A stretch of DNA of 64,000 nucleotides from Kribbella jejuensis (GCF_006715085.1 NZ_VFMM01000001.1:1488001-1552000); one strand, 5' to 3'; positions 34,831 through 43,550 are shown, counted from the first letter of the stretch. Notes: generated by a model not told the origin, from the sequence alone. Translations and numbers: made by a program.

Positions 34831-35591
34831 ACGGTGAGGATCTCCGGGCCGTCGGGGGTGATGGCGATGGTGTGTTCGGTGTGGGCGGTGCGGCAGCCGG
34901 TGACGCTGCGCAGGGTCCAGCCGTCGTCGTCGGTGAAGAGCTCGGCGGTGTCCTGCATCACCCACGGCTCGAGGGCGAGCAGCAGGCCGGGGCGGAGCTG
35001 GTAGCCGCGGCCTGGGCGGCCCGTGTTCGAGACGTGCGGGTCCTGGTGCATGGTCGAACCGATGCCGTGACCGCCGAAGTCGGTGTTGATCGGGTATCCG
35101 GCGGCACTCAGCACGGTGCCGATCGCGCGGGAGATGTCGCCGATCCGGTTGCCCGGTACGGCGGCCTCGATGCCGGCGGTGAGCGCGCGCTGGGTCGCGT
35201 CGATCATCGCGACGTCCTCCGGAGCGTGGGTCTCGCCAACGATGAAGCTGATCGCCGCGTCGGCCGCGATCCCGCCCAGCGAAACGGCCAGGTCGAGTGT
35301 CAGCAGGTCCCCGTCGGCGAGCCGGTAGTCGGACGGTTTCCCGTGCAGCACAGCGTCGTTGACCGCCGTACAGATGTAGTGGCCGAAGGGCCCACGCCCG
35401 AAGGATGCCTCGTAGTCGACATAGCAGGACTGCGCACCGGCGTCGGTGATCAGCGCCTTCGTCCACTGGTCGATGTCCAGCAGGTTCGTGCCGACGGCGG
35501 TCCGGCGCTTCAGGTCCTGCAGAATGCCGCCGACCAGCGCACCGGTCTCCTTCGCCTGCGCCAGCTCCCGCGCGTCCAAGATCTCGATCAT
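34821..35591 (-). CDS. map: Type I methionine aminopeptidase
   Basis: 256 aa. All metal ligands are visible: Asp in LLTLDLAV, Asp in IAADAAISF, His in GHGIGSTMHQDPH, Glu in ALEPWVM and Glu in AHTEHTIAI. It removes the initiator Met from nascent proteins. No N-terminal zinc-finger extension. ATG 35591 is preceded at 6 nt by TATAGT (35598-35603 on the plus strand), so leaderless. It converges with the WYL gene (10-bp overlap). Its divergent partner is an XRE regulator; probably a second, regulated map paralogue. Confidence 0.9.
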   Translation of the reverse strand: MIEILDARELAQAKETGALVGGILQDLKRRTAVGTNLLDIDQWTKALITDAGAQSCYVDYEASFGRGPFGHYICTAVNDAVLHGKPSDYRLADGDLLTLDLAVSLGGIAADAAISFIVGETHAPEDVAMIDATQRALTAGIEAAVPGNRIGDISRAIGTVLSAAGYPINTDFGGHGIGSTMHQDPHVSNTGRPGRGYQLRPGLLLALEPWVMQDTAELFTDDDGWTLRSVTGCRTAHTEHTIAITPDGPEILTVQR

Positions 35592-35597
35592 GCAATA

Positions 35598-35630
35598 ACT
35601 ATACCGGCCATATTATCCCGGTACTATTAT
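35598..35630. promoter_or_regulatory. 45-bp divergent promoter of map and the XRE gene
   Basis: Two -10 boxes face outward: TATAGT for map and TATTAT (35625-35630) for the XRE gene. Each lies exactly 6 nt from its ATG. TACCGG (35602-35607) and CCGGTA (35618-35623) form a 22-bp interrupted palindrome touching both boxes, a plausible operator for the XRE protein. Confidence 0.65.
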
Positions 35631-35636
35631 CGGATC

Positions 35637-35897
35637 ATGGTCAGGCTCCCGCTCACCCCCGCGGAAGTCGAGCGCGGCGAACGCCTCGGCGCCGTACTCC
35701 GCCGCGCCCGCGGCACCCGTTCGATGCTGCAAACCGCCCTCGACGCCGGCGTCTCCCCCGAAACCCTCCGCAAAATAGAGTCCGGCCGAGTAGCCACCCC
35801 GGCCTTCCCCACCATCGCCGCCATCGCCGACGTCCTAGGCCTGTCCCTCGACACCCTCTGGTCCGAGGTAACCCAACCCGAACGCCTCGTTTCCTAG
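35637..35897 (+). CDS. XRE-family HTH regulator
   Basis: 86 aa. LGAVLRRARGTRSMLQTALDAGVSPETLRKIESGRVATPAFPTIAAIADVLGLSLDTLW is a Cro/C1 HTH. ATG 35637 is 6 nt after its -10. Divergent from map with which it shares the promoter. Its stop codon TAG overlaps the outermost copy of the ychF 3' end repeat (35894-35930). Confidence 0.87.
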   Translation: MVRLPLTPAEVERGERLGAVLRRARGTRSMLQTALDAGVSPETLRKIESGRVATPAFPTIAAIADVLGLSLDTLWSEVTQPERLVS

Positions 35898-35930
35898 ACG
35901 TTGAAGCGGAACTCGACCACGTCGCCGTCC
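35894..35930 (-). repeat. Extra copy of the ychF 3' end (distal copy) with terminator-like tail
   Basis: 37 bp repeating the ychF terminus (35957-35993), differing only in the stop codon (TAG instead of TGA). The spacer 35931-35956 on the ychF strand is AAAGAAAGAAAGAGGGGG then G-rich. On the plus strand copy and spacer can pair GCGGA (35906-35910) with TCCGC (35928-35932), enclosing CGAC/GTCG, followed by C-runs and TCTTTCTTTCTTTT (35944-35957). Confidence 0.85.
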
Positions 35931-35956
35931 GCCCCCAACCCCCTCTTTCTTTCTTT

Positions 35957-37033
35957 TCAGACGTTGAAGCGGAACTCGACCACGTCGCCGTCCTGCATCA
36001 CGTAGTCCTTGCCTTCCATGCGGACCTTGCCGGCGGCGCGGGCGGCGGTCATCGAGCCGGCTTCCATCAGGTCGTCGAAGGAGACGATCTCGGCCTTGAT
36101 GAAGCCGCGCTGGAAGTCGGTGTGGATGACGCCGGCGGCTTCCGGAGCGGTGGCACCGCGCTTGATCGTCCAGGCGCGGGACTCCTTCGGACCCGCGGTC
36201 AGGTACGTCTGCAGGCCGAGCGTGTCGAAGCCGACCCGGGCGAGGACGTCCAGACCGGGCTCGGAGATACCCATCTCGGCCAGCATTTCGCGGGCCTCGT
36301 CCTCGTCGCCGAGCTCGACCAGCTCCGCCTCGAACTTCGCGTCCAGGAAGATCGCCTCGGCCGGCGCGACCAGGTCCCGCATCTTCTGCTTCAACGATTC
36401 GTCCGCCAGCTCGTCGGCGTCGCAGTTGAACACGTACAGGTACGGCTTCGCGGTCATCAGCATGAGCTCACGGATCGCGTCCCGGTCCACGGTCGTGGCG
36501 ATGATCGGCGTACCGGCCTCGAGGTGCTTCTGCGCCTCCCGGACCGCCTCGAGCACGACCGCGCTCTCCTTCTTCAGCCGGGCTTCCTTCTCCAGCCGCG
36601 GGATCGCCTTCTCGACGGTCTGCAGGTCGGCGAGGATCAGCTCGGTCTGGATCGTGGAGATGTCGTCGGCCGGCGACACCTTGCCGTCGACGTGGGTGAC
36701 GTCGTCGTCGCGGAACACCCGGGTGACCTGGCAGATCGCGTCCGACTCGCGGATGTGGCTGAGGAACTTGTTGCCGAGCCCCTCACCCTCGGACGCGCCG
36801 CGGACGATGCCGGCGATGTCCACGAACTGCACGGTGGCCGGGATCACCTTCGCGGAGTTGTACAGCTCGGCGAGCTTGCCCAGCCGCGCGTCGGGGACGC
36901 CGACCACGCCGACGTTCGGCTCGATGGTCGCGAACGGGTAGTTCGCGGCGAGTACGTCGTTCTTGGTCAGCGCGTTGAACAGGGTGGACTTGCCCGCGTT
37001 CGGGAGCCCGACGATTCCGATGGTGAGTGCCAC
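35957..37033 (-). CDS. ychF: Redox-regulated P-loop ATPase YchF/OLA1
   Basis: 358 aa. G1 GLPNAGKST, switch FVDIAGIVRGASEGEGLGNKFL, variant G4 FNCDADE (YchF binds ATP rather than GTP) and a C-terminal TGS domain (FIKAEIVSFDDL ... MQDGDVVEFRFNV). Binds ribosomes; role in stress and translation. GTG 37033 begins the canonical ALTIGIVGLPN; TACCCT lies 8 nt upstream. Its last 37 bp are duplicated downstream. Confidence 0.94.
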   Translation of the reverse strand: MALTIGIVGLPNAGKSTLFNALTKNDVLAANYPFATIEPNVGVVGVPDARLGKLAELYNSAKVIPATVQFVDIAGIVRGASEGEGLGNKFLSHIRESDAICQVTRVFRDDDVTHVDGKVSPADDISTIQTELILADLQTVEKAIPRLEKEARLKKESAVVLEAVREAQKHLEAGTPIIATTVDRDAIRELMLMTAKPYLYVFNCDADELADESLKQKMRDLVAPAEAIFLDAKFEAELVELGDEDEAREMLAEMGISEPGLDVLARVGFDTLGLQTYLTAGPKESRAWTIKRGATAPEAAGVIHTDFQRGFIKAEIVSFDDLMEAGSMTAARAAGKVRMEGKDYVMQDGDVVEFRFNV

Positions 37034-37076
37034 GGGCGTCAAGGGTACGCGGGTTACCCCGCCGTACCCCAATCCG

Positions 37077-37598
37077 TCAGATCAGGTAGGCCTCCAACTC
37101 GGCGCCGTACCAGCGGGTGGTGCGGCCCAGCGACCGCATCCCGAGCCGGTTGCAGACCGCCAGGGAGGCCACGTTGTCCGGACGGACGACCGCGTAGATC
37201 TCGCCGATCCCCGCCTTGAATCCGTGCTCGATCGCGCCCCGCGCCGACTCCGTCGCCAGCCCACGCCCCCACGCGTCCGGGTGCAGATGCCAGCCGACCT
37301 CGACCTCTCCCCGCCCGGCGGTCCCGTCCGACGGATCCGGCAGCGGCACCAGCAGTACGGTCCCCGCGATCGTCCCGGTCGCGCGCTCCTCGACCGCCCA
37401 CACGCCGTACGGCGGCTCCTGGTTGCGCTCGTTCCACCTCTGGATCACCTTCGACGCCGCGCCCCGGTCCGGCATCACCCGCGGCTCGGCGCCGAGCCAG
37501 CGGGAGACCTCCCAGCGGCGGTAGATGTCGAACACGCGGTCACCGTCGGCGTCCGTCCAGTCACGGATCAGCAGCCGCTCTGTCTCGAAGACCACCAT
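37077..37598 (-). CDS. GNAT N-acetyltransferase, RimJ/RimL-like
   Basis: 173 aa. FETERLLIRDW start, acetyl-CoA-binding HPDAWGRGLATESARGAIEHGF and VVRPDNVASLAVCNRLGM typify RimJ/L-type acetyltransferases. Could modify ribosomal protein N-termini or small amines. ATG 37598 is preceded by GGAGGTGG. Followed by ychF on the same strand. Confidence 0.88.
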   Translation of the reverse strand: MVVFETERLLIRDWTDADGDRVFDIYRRWEVSRWLGAEPRVMPDRGAASKVIQRWNERNQEPPYGVWAVEERATGTIAGTVLLVPLPDPSDGTAGRGEVEVGWHLHPDAWGRGLATESARGAIEHGFKAGIGEIYAVVRPDNVASLAVCNRLGMRSLGRTTRWYGAELEAYLI

Positions 37599-37666
37599 CC
37601 CCACCACCTCCTGCGACCAGTTCATATTTCTCCCAACCAGGTGATCGCAAGCAACGTCTCCAGTCT

Positions 37667-38533
37667 GTGACCACCTGGACCGATCGCGCCGGCGATTCTT
37701 CACGCATCGTGTTCGGCTGCTTGCAGTTCCTCCGCTTCGGCTGGCTGGAGGTGCTGTCGTCGCTCTTCCCCGGGTTGGTGTTCGCCGGCCTGGCGATCTC
37801 GAAGTACGTCGACCTGCCGATCGCCCGGTACGACGCTCTGCTGATCTACTGCCTCGTCCTGACGTTGCTGTTCTGGGCCGTCCGGCTGGAGACGTGGCGC
37901 GAGGTCGCGGTGATCTTCGGGTTCCACCTGGTCGGCCTCGGCCTGGAGTTGTTCAAGGTCCACATCGGCTCGTGGCAGTACCCGGGTGACGCGGTGACGA
38001 AGTTCGCCGGGGTGCCGTTGTTCGCCGGGTTCATGTACGCGGCGGTCGGCAGCTACATCTGCCAGGCCTGGCGCCGGTTTGACCTGCGGGTCAGCAACTA
38101 CCGGCCGGTGCCCACGACGGTTTTCGCGGTCGGTATCTACGCGAACTTCTTCACCCATCACTGGATCCCGGACCTGCGCATCCCGATCGCGATCGGTCTG
38201 CTCGTCGTGTTGCGGCGTACCTGGGTCTTCTTCACGGTCGGCGTACGGCGGTACCGGATGCCGCTGGCGTTGTCGTTCGCGTTGATCGGCTTCTTCCTGT
38301 GGATCGCGGAGAACTTCGGCACGTTCCTCGACGCGTGGAACTACCCCGACCAGGTGAGTGTGTGGCAGATCGTCCATCCGGCGAAGTTCGGCGCGTGGTC
38401 GTTGCTGGTCAGCATGAGCTTCGTCCTGGTCGCCAGCGTGAAGTCGCTCGAAGGCCGGCTCTACCACCGGGGTGGGCACGCAACAGTCGAGATCTCACCG
38501 CAACATGACGGCGCCAACCAACCTGCTGAGTAA
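37667..38533 (+). CDS. DUF817 family integral membrane protein
   Basis: 288 aa, about eight TM helices; FGWLEVLSSLFPGLVF, GLELFKVHIGSWQYPG and NFGTFLDAWNYPDQVSVWQIVHPAKFGAWSLLV are family features. Function unknown. GTG 37667. A hairpin follows the stop. Confidence 0.85.
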   Translation: MTTWTDRAGDSSRIVFGCLQFLRFGWLEVLSSLFPGLVFAGLAISKYVDLPIARYDALLIYCLVLTLLFWAVRLETWREVAVIFGFHLVGLGLELFKVHIGSWQYPGDAVTKFAGVPLFAGFMYAAVGSYICQAWRRFDLRVSNYRPVPTTVFAVGIYANFFTHHWIPDLRIPIAIGLLVVLRRTWVFFTVGVRRYRMPLALSFALIGFFLWIAENFGTFLDAWNYPDQVSVWQIVHPAKFGAWSLLVSMSFVLVASVKSLEGRLYHRGGHATVEISPQHDGANQPAE

Positions 38534-38534
38534 G

Positions 38535-38556
38535 GCGTCTCATCTGTGTGAGGCGC
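38535..38556 (+). terminator. Hairpin after the DUF817 gene
   Basis: GCGTCTCA / TGAGGCGC (one G-U pair) with a 6-nt loop directly after the stop codon, plus a second small GCTCC/GGAGC hairpin at 38555-38570. No U-tract. Confidence 0.45.
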
Positions 38557-38608
38557 TCCTGAGGGGGAGCACTGGGGAAGAACCGCCTGAAATACAAGGG
38601 GAAAAGCC

Positions 38609-39403
38609 ATGACCCGGAAGTTCGCTGCGTTCATCACGACGATGGTCGCGCTGGCCGCTGTCGCCGGTTGGATGATGGCCTCGGCGGTCGCGCAGATGGA
38701 CCGTCCGCACGCGTCCGCGGCGACCACGAAGCCGTCCGCGTCGCCTTCGGGTACCCCGACCAGTGCTCCCACTCCGAGCGGCACGTCCACGCAGTCGGCG
38801 ACGACGACGACAACCGGCCACCCGGTACCGCCGAACCCGACCACCTCTGTTGCCTCCGGCAACAAGGCGCTGTTCTTCACCTTCGACGACGGACCGGACC
38901 CGACCTGGACGCCGCAGGTGCTGTCGACGCTGGCGAAGTACGGTGCGCACGCGACGTTCTTCGAGCTCGGCGAGATGCAGGACGAGCACCCCGGCCTGCG
39001 CGACCAGGTGCTCGCGGCGGGCAACACCATCGGCAGCCACTCGATCAGCCACCCGCAGCTGACCAAGATCTCCGCGGCGCAGCGGCACCACCAGATCTTC
39101 GACGGGCCTCGGTCCACCTGCTTCCGGCCGCCGTACGGCGCGACGAACGCGAAGGTCCGCGCCGACATCAGGGCCGCCGGGATGGTCCAGGTCCTGTGGG
39201 ACGTCGACCCTCGCGACTGGGCCCGCCCGGGTGTGAGCGCGATCGTGCACAACATCCTGACCCACGCCCAGCCCGGCCGGATCATCCTGATGCACGACGG
39301 CGGCGGCAACCGCGCCCAGACCGTCGCGGCGCTCAACCAGGTCCTCCCGGTCCTGCAGGCGCAGGGCTACACGTTCCCCGCGTTGAACTGCCAGCAGCGC
39401 TGA
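38609..39403 (+). CDS. Secreted polysaccharide deacetylase (CE4/NodB)
   Basis: 264 aa. N-terminal signal/anchor (residues 5-28), Ser/Thr/Pro linker (30-83), then NodB domain: FTFDDGPDP (catalytic Asp pair), HSISHPQ (metal His), RPPYGATN, and the C-terminal ILMHDGGG with the second catalytic His. Probably deacetylates peptidoglycan or chitooligosaccharides outside the cell. GGGG/AAAAGCC precedes the ATG. Second deacetylase-like protein in this window. Confidence 0.9.
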   Translation: MTRKFAAFITTMVALAAVAGWMMASAVAQMDRPHASAATTKPSASPSGTPTSAPTPSGTSTQSATTTTTGHPVPPNPTTSVASGNKALFFTFDDGPDPTWTPQVLSTLAKYGAHATFFELGEMQDEHPGLRDQVLAAGNTIGSHSISHPQLTKISAAQRHHQIFDGPRSTCFRPPYGATNAKVRADIRAAGMVQVLWDVDPRDWARPGVSAIVHNILTHAQPGRIILMHDGGGNRAQTVAALNQVLPVLQAQGYTFPALNCQQR

Positions 39404-39442
39404 GCTACTGACCAACCGGTCCTCCCGGGAGCAGAATGGGCC

Positions 39443-40417
39443 ATGGATGCTTCCCGGCAGTTGCTCGGTCTGATCGGCGGATACCAGGTGTCGCAGGCGA
39501 TCTCGGTCGCCGCCCGGCTGCGGATCAGCGACGTACTGGCCACCGGTCCGCAAACTCTGGCCGAACTCGCCCAGTCGATCGGCGCCGACGAACAAGCGCT
39601 CGCGCGGTTGATGCACGCGCTCACCGCACTCGGCCTCTACACGAACGACGGCGGTACGCTCGCCAACACCGAACTCGGCGCCGCGCTGCGCGTCGACGCG
39701 CCCCGCTCGGTCGCCGGCTGGGCCCGGTTCGTCGGCACCGGCTCCTACTGGCAGACGCAGGCCGCACTGGAGCAGAGCATCCGCACCGGCGAGACCGCGT
39801 TCACGCTCCTGCACGGCGAGCCGGTGTGGACATACCGCGCCAAACACCCGGACGAACAGGAGGCGTTCGATGCGGCGATGACGTCGATGGCGGACGCGGT
39901 GAGCGCGGCGGTTGTCGCGGCGTACGACTTCAGCCGCTATCAGACGGTGGTGGACGTCGGCGGCGGGCACGGCCGCCTGCTGAACGGGATCCTGGATCGC
40001 TACCCGACGGTCAAGGGCGTGCTCTTCGACCAACCCGACGTGGTCGCGGGTGCCGATGCCGAGCGCTTCGAAGTAGTCGGAGGCAACTTCTTCGAGAGTG
40101 TTCCCCGCGGCGACGCCCTGGTGCTGAAGTCCGTGATCCACGACTGGGCGGACGCCGAGTCGATCGACATCCTCCGCACCTGCCGCAAGGCACTGGCTTC
40201 CGACGGACGAGTGTTGCTGGTGGAGCAACTCCTGGACCGCTCGCCCGATCCGGTCCGTACGGCGTTCTCGGACCTCAACATGCTGATCATGACCGGCGGC
40301 CGGGAACGCACCACGGACGAGTACCACACGTTGTTGGCAGCGGCCGGCCTCGAGCTCGTCGACACGACTCCGACCGCGAGTACGACGTTCGTGATCGAGG
40401 CCGCCGCGGCCCGTTGA
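39443..40417 (+). CDS. O-methyltransferase, plant/polyketide type
   Basis: 324 aa. N-terminal dimerisation winged helix (LGLIGGYQVSQAISVAARLRISDVLA), SAM motif VVDVGGGHGRLLNGILDRYP, catalytic region LKSVIHDWADAESIDILR (the His in HDW acts as base in this family). Typically methylates phenolic or polyketide hydroxyls; no biosynthetic cluster surrounds it. Confidence 0.87.
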   Translation: MDASRQLLGLIGGYQVSQAISVAARLRISDVLATGPQTLAELAQSIGADEQALARLMHALTALGLYTNDGGTLANTELGAALRVDAPRSVAGWARFVGTGSYWQTQAALEQSIRTGETAFTLLHGEPVWTYRAKHPDEQEAFDAAMTSMADAVSAAVVAAYDFSRYQTVVDVGGGHGRLLNGILDRYPTVKGVLFDQPDVVAGADAERFEVVGGNFFESVPRGDALVLKSVIHDWADAESIDILRTCRKALASDGRVLLVEQLLDRSPDPVRTAFSDLNMLIMTGGRERTTDEYHTLLAAAGLELVDTTPTASTTFVIEAAAAR

Positions 40418-40463
40418 GCGTGTGCGCCGAAAACTGTCGGTGGGGTTGTGCACTATCGGTGAC

Positions 40464-41633
40464 ATGACGGGTACGACGGTGTTGCTGATCCTGCTCTTCC
40501 TGGTGGTCGGGCTGTTGTTGGGGGCTGTCTTCGGTGTGCTGTGGGTGCGGGGTCGCGACGGGGCGGAGCTTGCGCGGATCACGGCCGAGCGGGATGCGGC
40601 CGAGGACCGGGTCGTCGAGCTCACGCAGGAGCGGACGAGCGTCGGACAGCAAATGGGTGGGCAAGCCGTTGTGAAGGAGGCGCTCGATCGCCTGCACGCG
40701 CAGCTGAATCAGCTCGAGCAGGGGCGGGCGGCCTGGCAGAGTCAGCTGCATCAGCAGGTGAACGAGGTGCGGATGAGCGGCGAGGCATTGCGCCGGGAGA
40801 CCGCGTCGCTGTCGACCGCGTTGCGGAAACCGCAGGTTCGTGGGCGGTGGGGCGAGCTGCATCTGCGCCGGACGGTCGAGCTGGCCGGGATGGTCGCGCA
40901 CTGCGACTTCACCGAGCAGGCGACGACCTTCGGCGAGGACGGCGTGCTGCGGCCCGACCTCGTGGTGAGGCTTGCCGAGGGCAAGAATCTGGTCGTCGAC
41001 TCGAAGGTGCCGCTGGCCGCGTTCCTGGAGGCGAGCGAGTCCGACGACGCGGCGTTCCGCGACGACCGGCTGCGCGCGCACGCCCGGCATCTGCGGACGC
41101 ATGTGGATCAGCTCGCCTCGAAGGCGTACTGGACCCGCCTGTCACCGTCGCCGGAGTTCGTGATCCTGTTCGTGCCGGGCGAGTCGTTCCTGTCCGCGGC
41201 CCTCGACGTCGAGCCGTCGTTGCTGGAGTACGCCGCCGAGCGCCGGGTGATCCTCGCGACGCCGACGACGCTGATCGCGACGCTCCGCGCAGCGGCGTAC
41301 GCGTGGAACCAGTCGGCGCTGACCGAATCGGCGCAGCAGGTGTTCGAGCTCGGGCGCGAGCTGTACGAGCGGCTCAGCACGATGGGCGATCACCTGAGCC
41401 GAGTCGGGCGATCGCTGACGTCGGCGGTCGAGGCGTACAACGGGACCGTCGGGTCGTTCGAGCGCCGGGTGTTCATCACCGCGCGGAAGCTCCGCGACCT
41501 GCACGTCACCGAGTCCGAACTGACCGCGATGGAGTCGATCGAGGCGTCGGTGCGACCACTCACGGCGCCCGAGTTCCTCGCCCTCGACGAGTCACCGAGC
41601 ACGCGACGATGGCCGCCGTCGCAGGCGGGCTGA
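40464..41633 (+). CDS. rmuC: DNA recombination protein RmuC
   Basis: 389 aa. N-terminal TM helix (residues ~3-27), coiled coil (~33-110), then the RmuC nuclease-like core with KPQVRGRWGELHLRRTVELAGM, VVDSKVPLAAF and SPEFVILFVPGESFLSAAL. Thought to limit inversion or short-repeat recombination. ATG 40464 follows TATCGGT. Confidence 0.9.
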   Translation: MTGTTVLLILLFLVVGLLLGAVFGVLWVRGRDGAELARITAERDAAEDRVVELTQERTSVGQQMGGQAVVKEALDRLHAQLNQLEQGRAAWQSQLHQQVNEVRMSGEALRRETASLSTALRKPQVRGRWGELHLRRTVELAGMVAHCDFTEQATTFGEDGVLRPDLVVRLAEGKNLVVDSKVPLAAFLEASESDDAAFRDDRLRAHARHLRTHVDQLASKAYWTRLSPSPEFVILFVPGESFLSAALDVEPSLLEYAAERRVILATPTTLIATLRAAAYAWNQSALTESAQQVFELGRELYERLSTMGDHLSRVGRSLTSAVEAYNGTVGSFERRVFITARKLRDLHVTESELTAMESIEASVRPLTAPEFLALDESPSTRRWPPSQAG

Positions 41634-41679
41634 GCTTTCCGGACGGGGATCGTCCGGAACCGGCGATAGCGTGCTTCGT

Positions 41680-42222
41680 ATGACCAACACACCGTTGACG
41701 GGACCGCCGGTTGCCGGCACCGAGGCCGACACGTTGATCGGGGCGCTCGAGCGCAACCGCCGTACGTTCGCATGGAAATGTGGCGGGCTCGACTCGGCGG
41801 GCTTGAACAAGCAGCACCCACCGTCGACGGTCACGCTCGGCGGCTTGCTCAAGCACTTGGCGCTGGTCGAGGACGAGTACTTCACCCACCGCCTGCTCGG
41901 CAAGGAGCTCGGCGCTCCCTGGAACGCCGTCGACTGGGATGCCGACCCCGACTGGGAATGGCACAGCGCGCCCGACGACTCCCCCGAGGAACTGATGGGC
42001 CTGTGGGAAGCATCGGTCGAGCGGTCCCGCGCCGCGGTCGCCGAAGTACTCGCGACCGGTGGCGTCGACCAACTCGCGAACTGGACGGGCCGCAACGGCG
42101 ACTCCCCGAGCCTGCGCTACATCCTCGTCGACCTGATCGAGGAGTACGCCCGGCACACCGGCCACGCCGACCTGATTCGCGAATCGATCGACGGCCTCAC
42201 CGGCGAGGGCGTCCCGGAGTAA
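41680..42222 (+). CDS. DinB-superfamily / DUF664 protein
   Basis: 180 aa. Four-helix-bundle DinB-like fold with TLGGLLKHLALVEDEYFTHRLLG and the C-terminal LIEEYARHTGHADLIRESIDG, conserved His residues likely binding a metal. In mycothiol producers such proteins often act as thiol-dependent transferases or isomerases, consistent with mshB nearby. TAGCGT 7 nt before the ATG suggests leaderless mRNA. Confidence 0.85.
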   Translation: MTNTPLTGPPVAGTEADTLIGALERNRRTFAWKCGGLDSAGLNKQHPPSTVTLGGLLKHLALVEDEYFTHRLLGKELGAPWNAVDWDADPDWEWHSAPDDSPEELMGLWEASVERSRAAVAEVLATGGVDQLANWTGRNGDSPSLRYILVDLIEEYARHTGHADLIRESIDGLTGEGVPE

Positions 42223-42261
42223 GTCCTGGGCAGGTGTCGGAAAGCCGACAGTGATGAGTTG

Positions 42262-42304
42262 TTGACAGTCAGTGGCCTCCACACGTAACGATGAGAGCGC
42301 TCTC
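42262..42304 (+). promoter_or_regulatory. Promoter and LacI-type operator of the GH64 gene
   Basis: TTGACA (42262-42267), 18-bp spacer, TAACGA (42286-42291); immediately downstream the perfect palindrome GAGAGCGCTCTC (42293-42304). This resembles the CebR/LacI-family operators that control glycosidase genes in actinobacteria. Confidence 0.75.
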
Positions 42305-42328
42305 TCAGGCGGACGTGAGGAGAAACTG

Positions 42329-43492
42329 ATGCGCATCAAACTGCTGGCGATCGCCGCAGCGGCGGTAGCCCTGACCGGGGCGTTGGCGGCTCCGGCCCGG
42401 CCGGCCGACGCGGCCGTACCGGCGACGATCCCGTTCACGATCACCAACCACTCGGGCCGGGGCGACCCGGTCTACGTCTACAACCTGGGCACCAATCTGG
42501 CGACCGGCCAGCAGGGGTGGGCCGATGCCTCCGGCACCTTCCACGCCTGGCCGGCCGGCGGGAACCCGCCGACCCCGGCGCCGGACGCCTCGATCGTCGG
42601 GCCGGCCAACGGTCAGTCGATGACGATCCAGCTGCCGAAGTTCTCCGGCCGGGTGTACTTCTCGTACGGCCAGAAGCTGGTCTTCAAACTCACCACCGGT
42701 GGCCTCGTCCAACCGGCCGTACAGAACCCGTCCGACCCGAACCGGAACATCCTGTTCAACTGGTCGGAGTACACGCTCAACGACGGCGGCCTGTGGATCA
42801 ACAGCACCCAGGTCGACATGTTCTCCGCGCCGTACGCCGTCAGCGTGAACTCCAGCACCACCGGGCATCTCAAGCCCGGCGGGTACAACGCCGTCTACAA
42901 CGGACTGCGGGCCGCGAACTGGGGCGGCCTGATCCAGACCGCACCCGACGGTTCGGTGTTGCGTGCGCTCTCGCCGTTGTACGGCGTGGAGACCGGCGCA
43001 CTGCCGGCCGGCGCGATGGACGACTACATCAACCGCGTGTGGTCGAAGTACAGCTCCACGACGCTGACCGTCACGCCGTTCGGAGACCAGCCGAACACGA
43101 AGTACTTCGGCAGGGTGTCCGGCAACGTCATGAACTTCACCAACAGCGCGGGCGCCGTCGTCACCTCGTTCCAGAAACCCGATTCCGCCAGCGTCTTCGG
43201 CTGCTTCAAGTTGCTCGACGCACCGAACGACCAGGTCCGAGGCCCGATCTCGCGCACGCTGTGCGCCGGCTACAACCGCTCCACCCTGCTGACGAACCCC
43301 AACCAGCCGGACTCCAGTGATGCGAACTTCTACCAGGACGCGGTCACCAACCAGTACTCGAAGACCATCCACGCCCAGATGGCCGACGGCCGCGCCTATG
43401 GTTTCGCCTTCGACGACGTCGGCAACCACGAGGCCCTCGTCCACGACGGCAACCCGCAGCAGGCCGCACTCATCCTCGATCCGTTCAACTGA
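42329..43492 (+). CDS. Secreted GH64 endo-1,3-beta-glucanase
   Basis: 387 aa. Sec signal (MRIKLLAIAAAAVALTGALA, cleavage near ADA-AVP), then the GH64 thaumatin-like domain beginning IPFTITNHSGRGDPVYVYNLG. The mid-region Glu/Asp in DGGLWINSTQVDMFSAPYAV is expected at the laminarin cleft. Degrades beta-1,3-glucan such as laminarin or fungal walls, releasing pentasaccharides in characterised relatives. GAGGAG RBS; controlled by the palindrome upstream. Confidence 0.9.
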   Translation: MRIKLLAIAAAAVALTGALAAPARPADAAVPATIPFTITNHSGRGDPVYVYNLGTNLATGQQGWADASGTFHAWPAGGNPPTPAPDASIVGPANGQSMTIQLPKFSGRVYFSYGQKLVFKLTTGGLVQPAVQNPSDPNRNILFNWSEYTLNDGGLWINSTQVDMFSAPYAVSVNSSTTGHLKPGGYNAVYNGLRAANWGGLIQTAPDGSVLRALSPLYGVETGALPAGAMDDYINRVWSKYSSTTLTVTPFGDQPNTKYFGRVSGNVMNFTNSAGAVVTSFQKPDSASVFGCFKLLDAPNDQVRGPISRTLCAGYNRSTLLTNPNQPDSSDANFYQDAVTNQYSKTIHAQMADGRAYGFAFDDVGNHEALVHDGNPQQAALILDPFN

Positions 43493-43505
43493 TGCCTTGA
43501 CTCCT

Positions 43506-43550
43506 TGATCCGTTAGTGGCAACTTACCGTTCGTGGAGACTTACGGATCA
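43506..43550. promoter_or_regulatory. Candidate ArsR operator
   Basis: TGATCCGT (43506-43513) and ACGGATCA (43543-43550) form an 8-bp perfect inverted repeat spanning the GTG start (43533) of the ArsR gene; a possible autoregulatory site. Confidence 0.4.
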
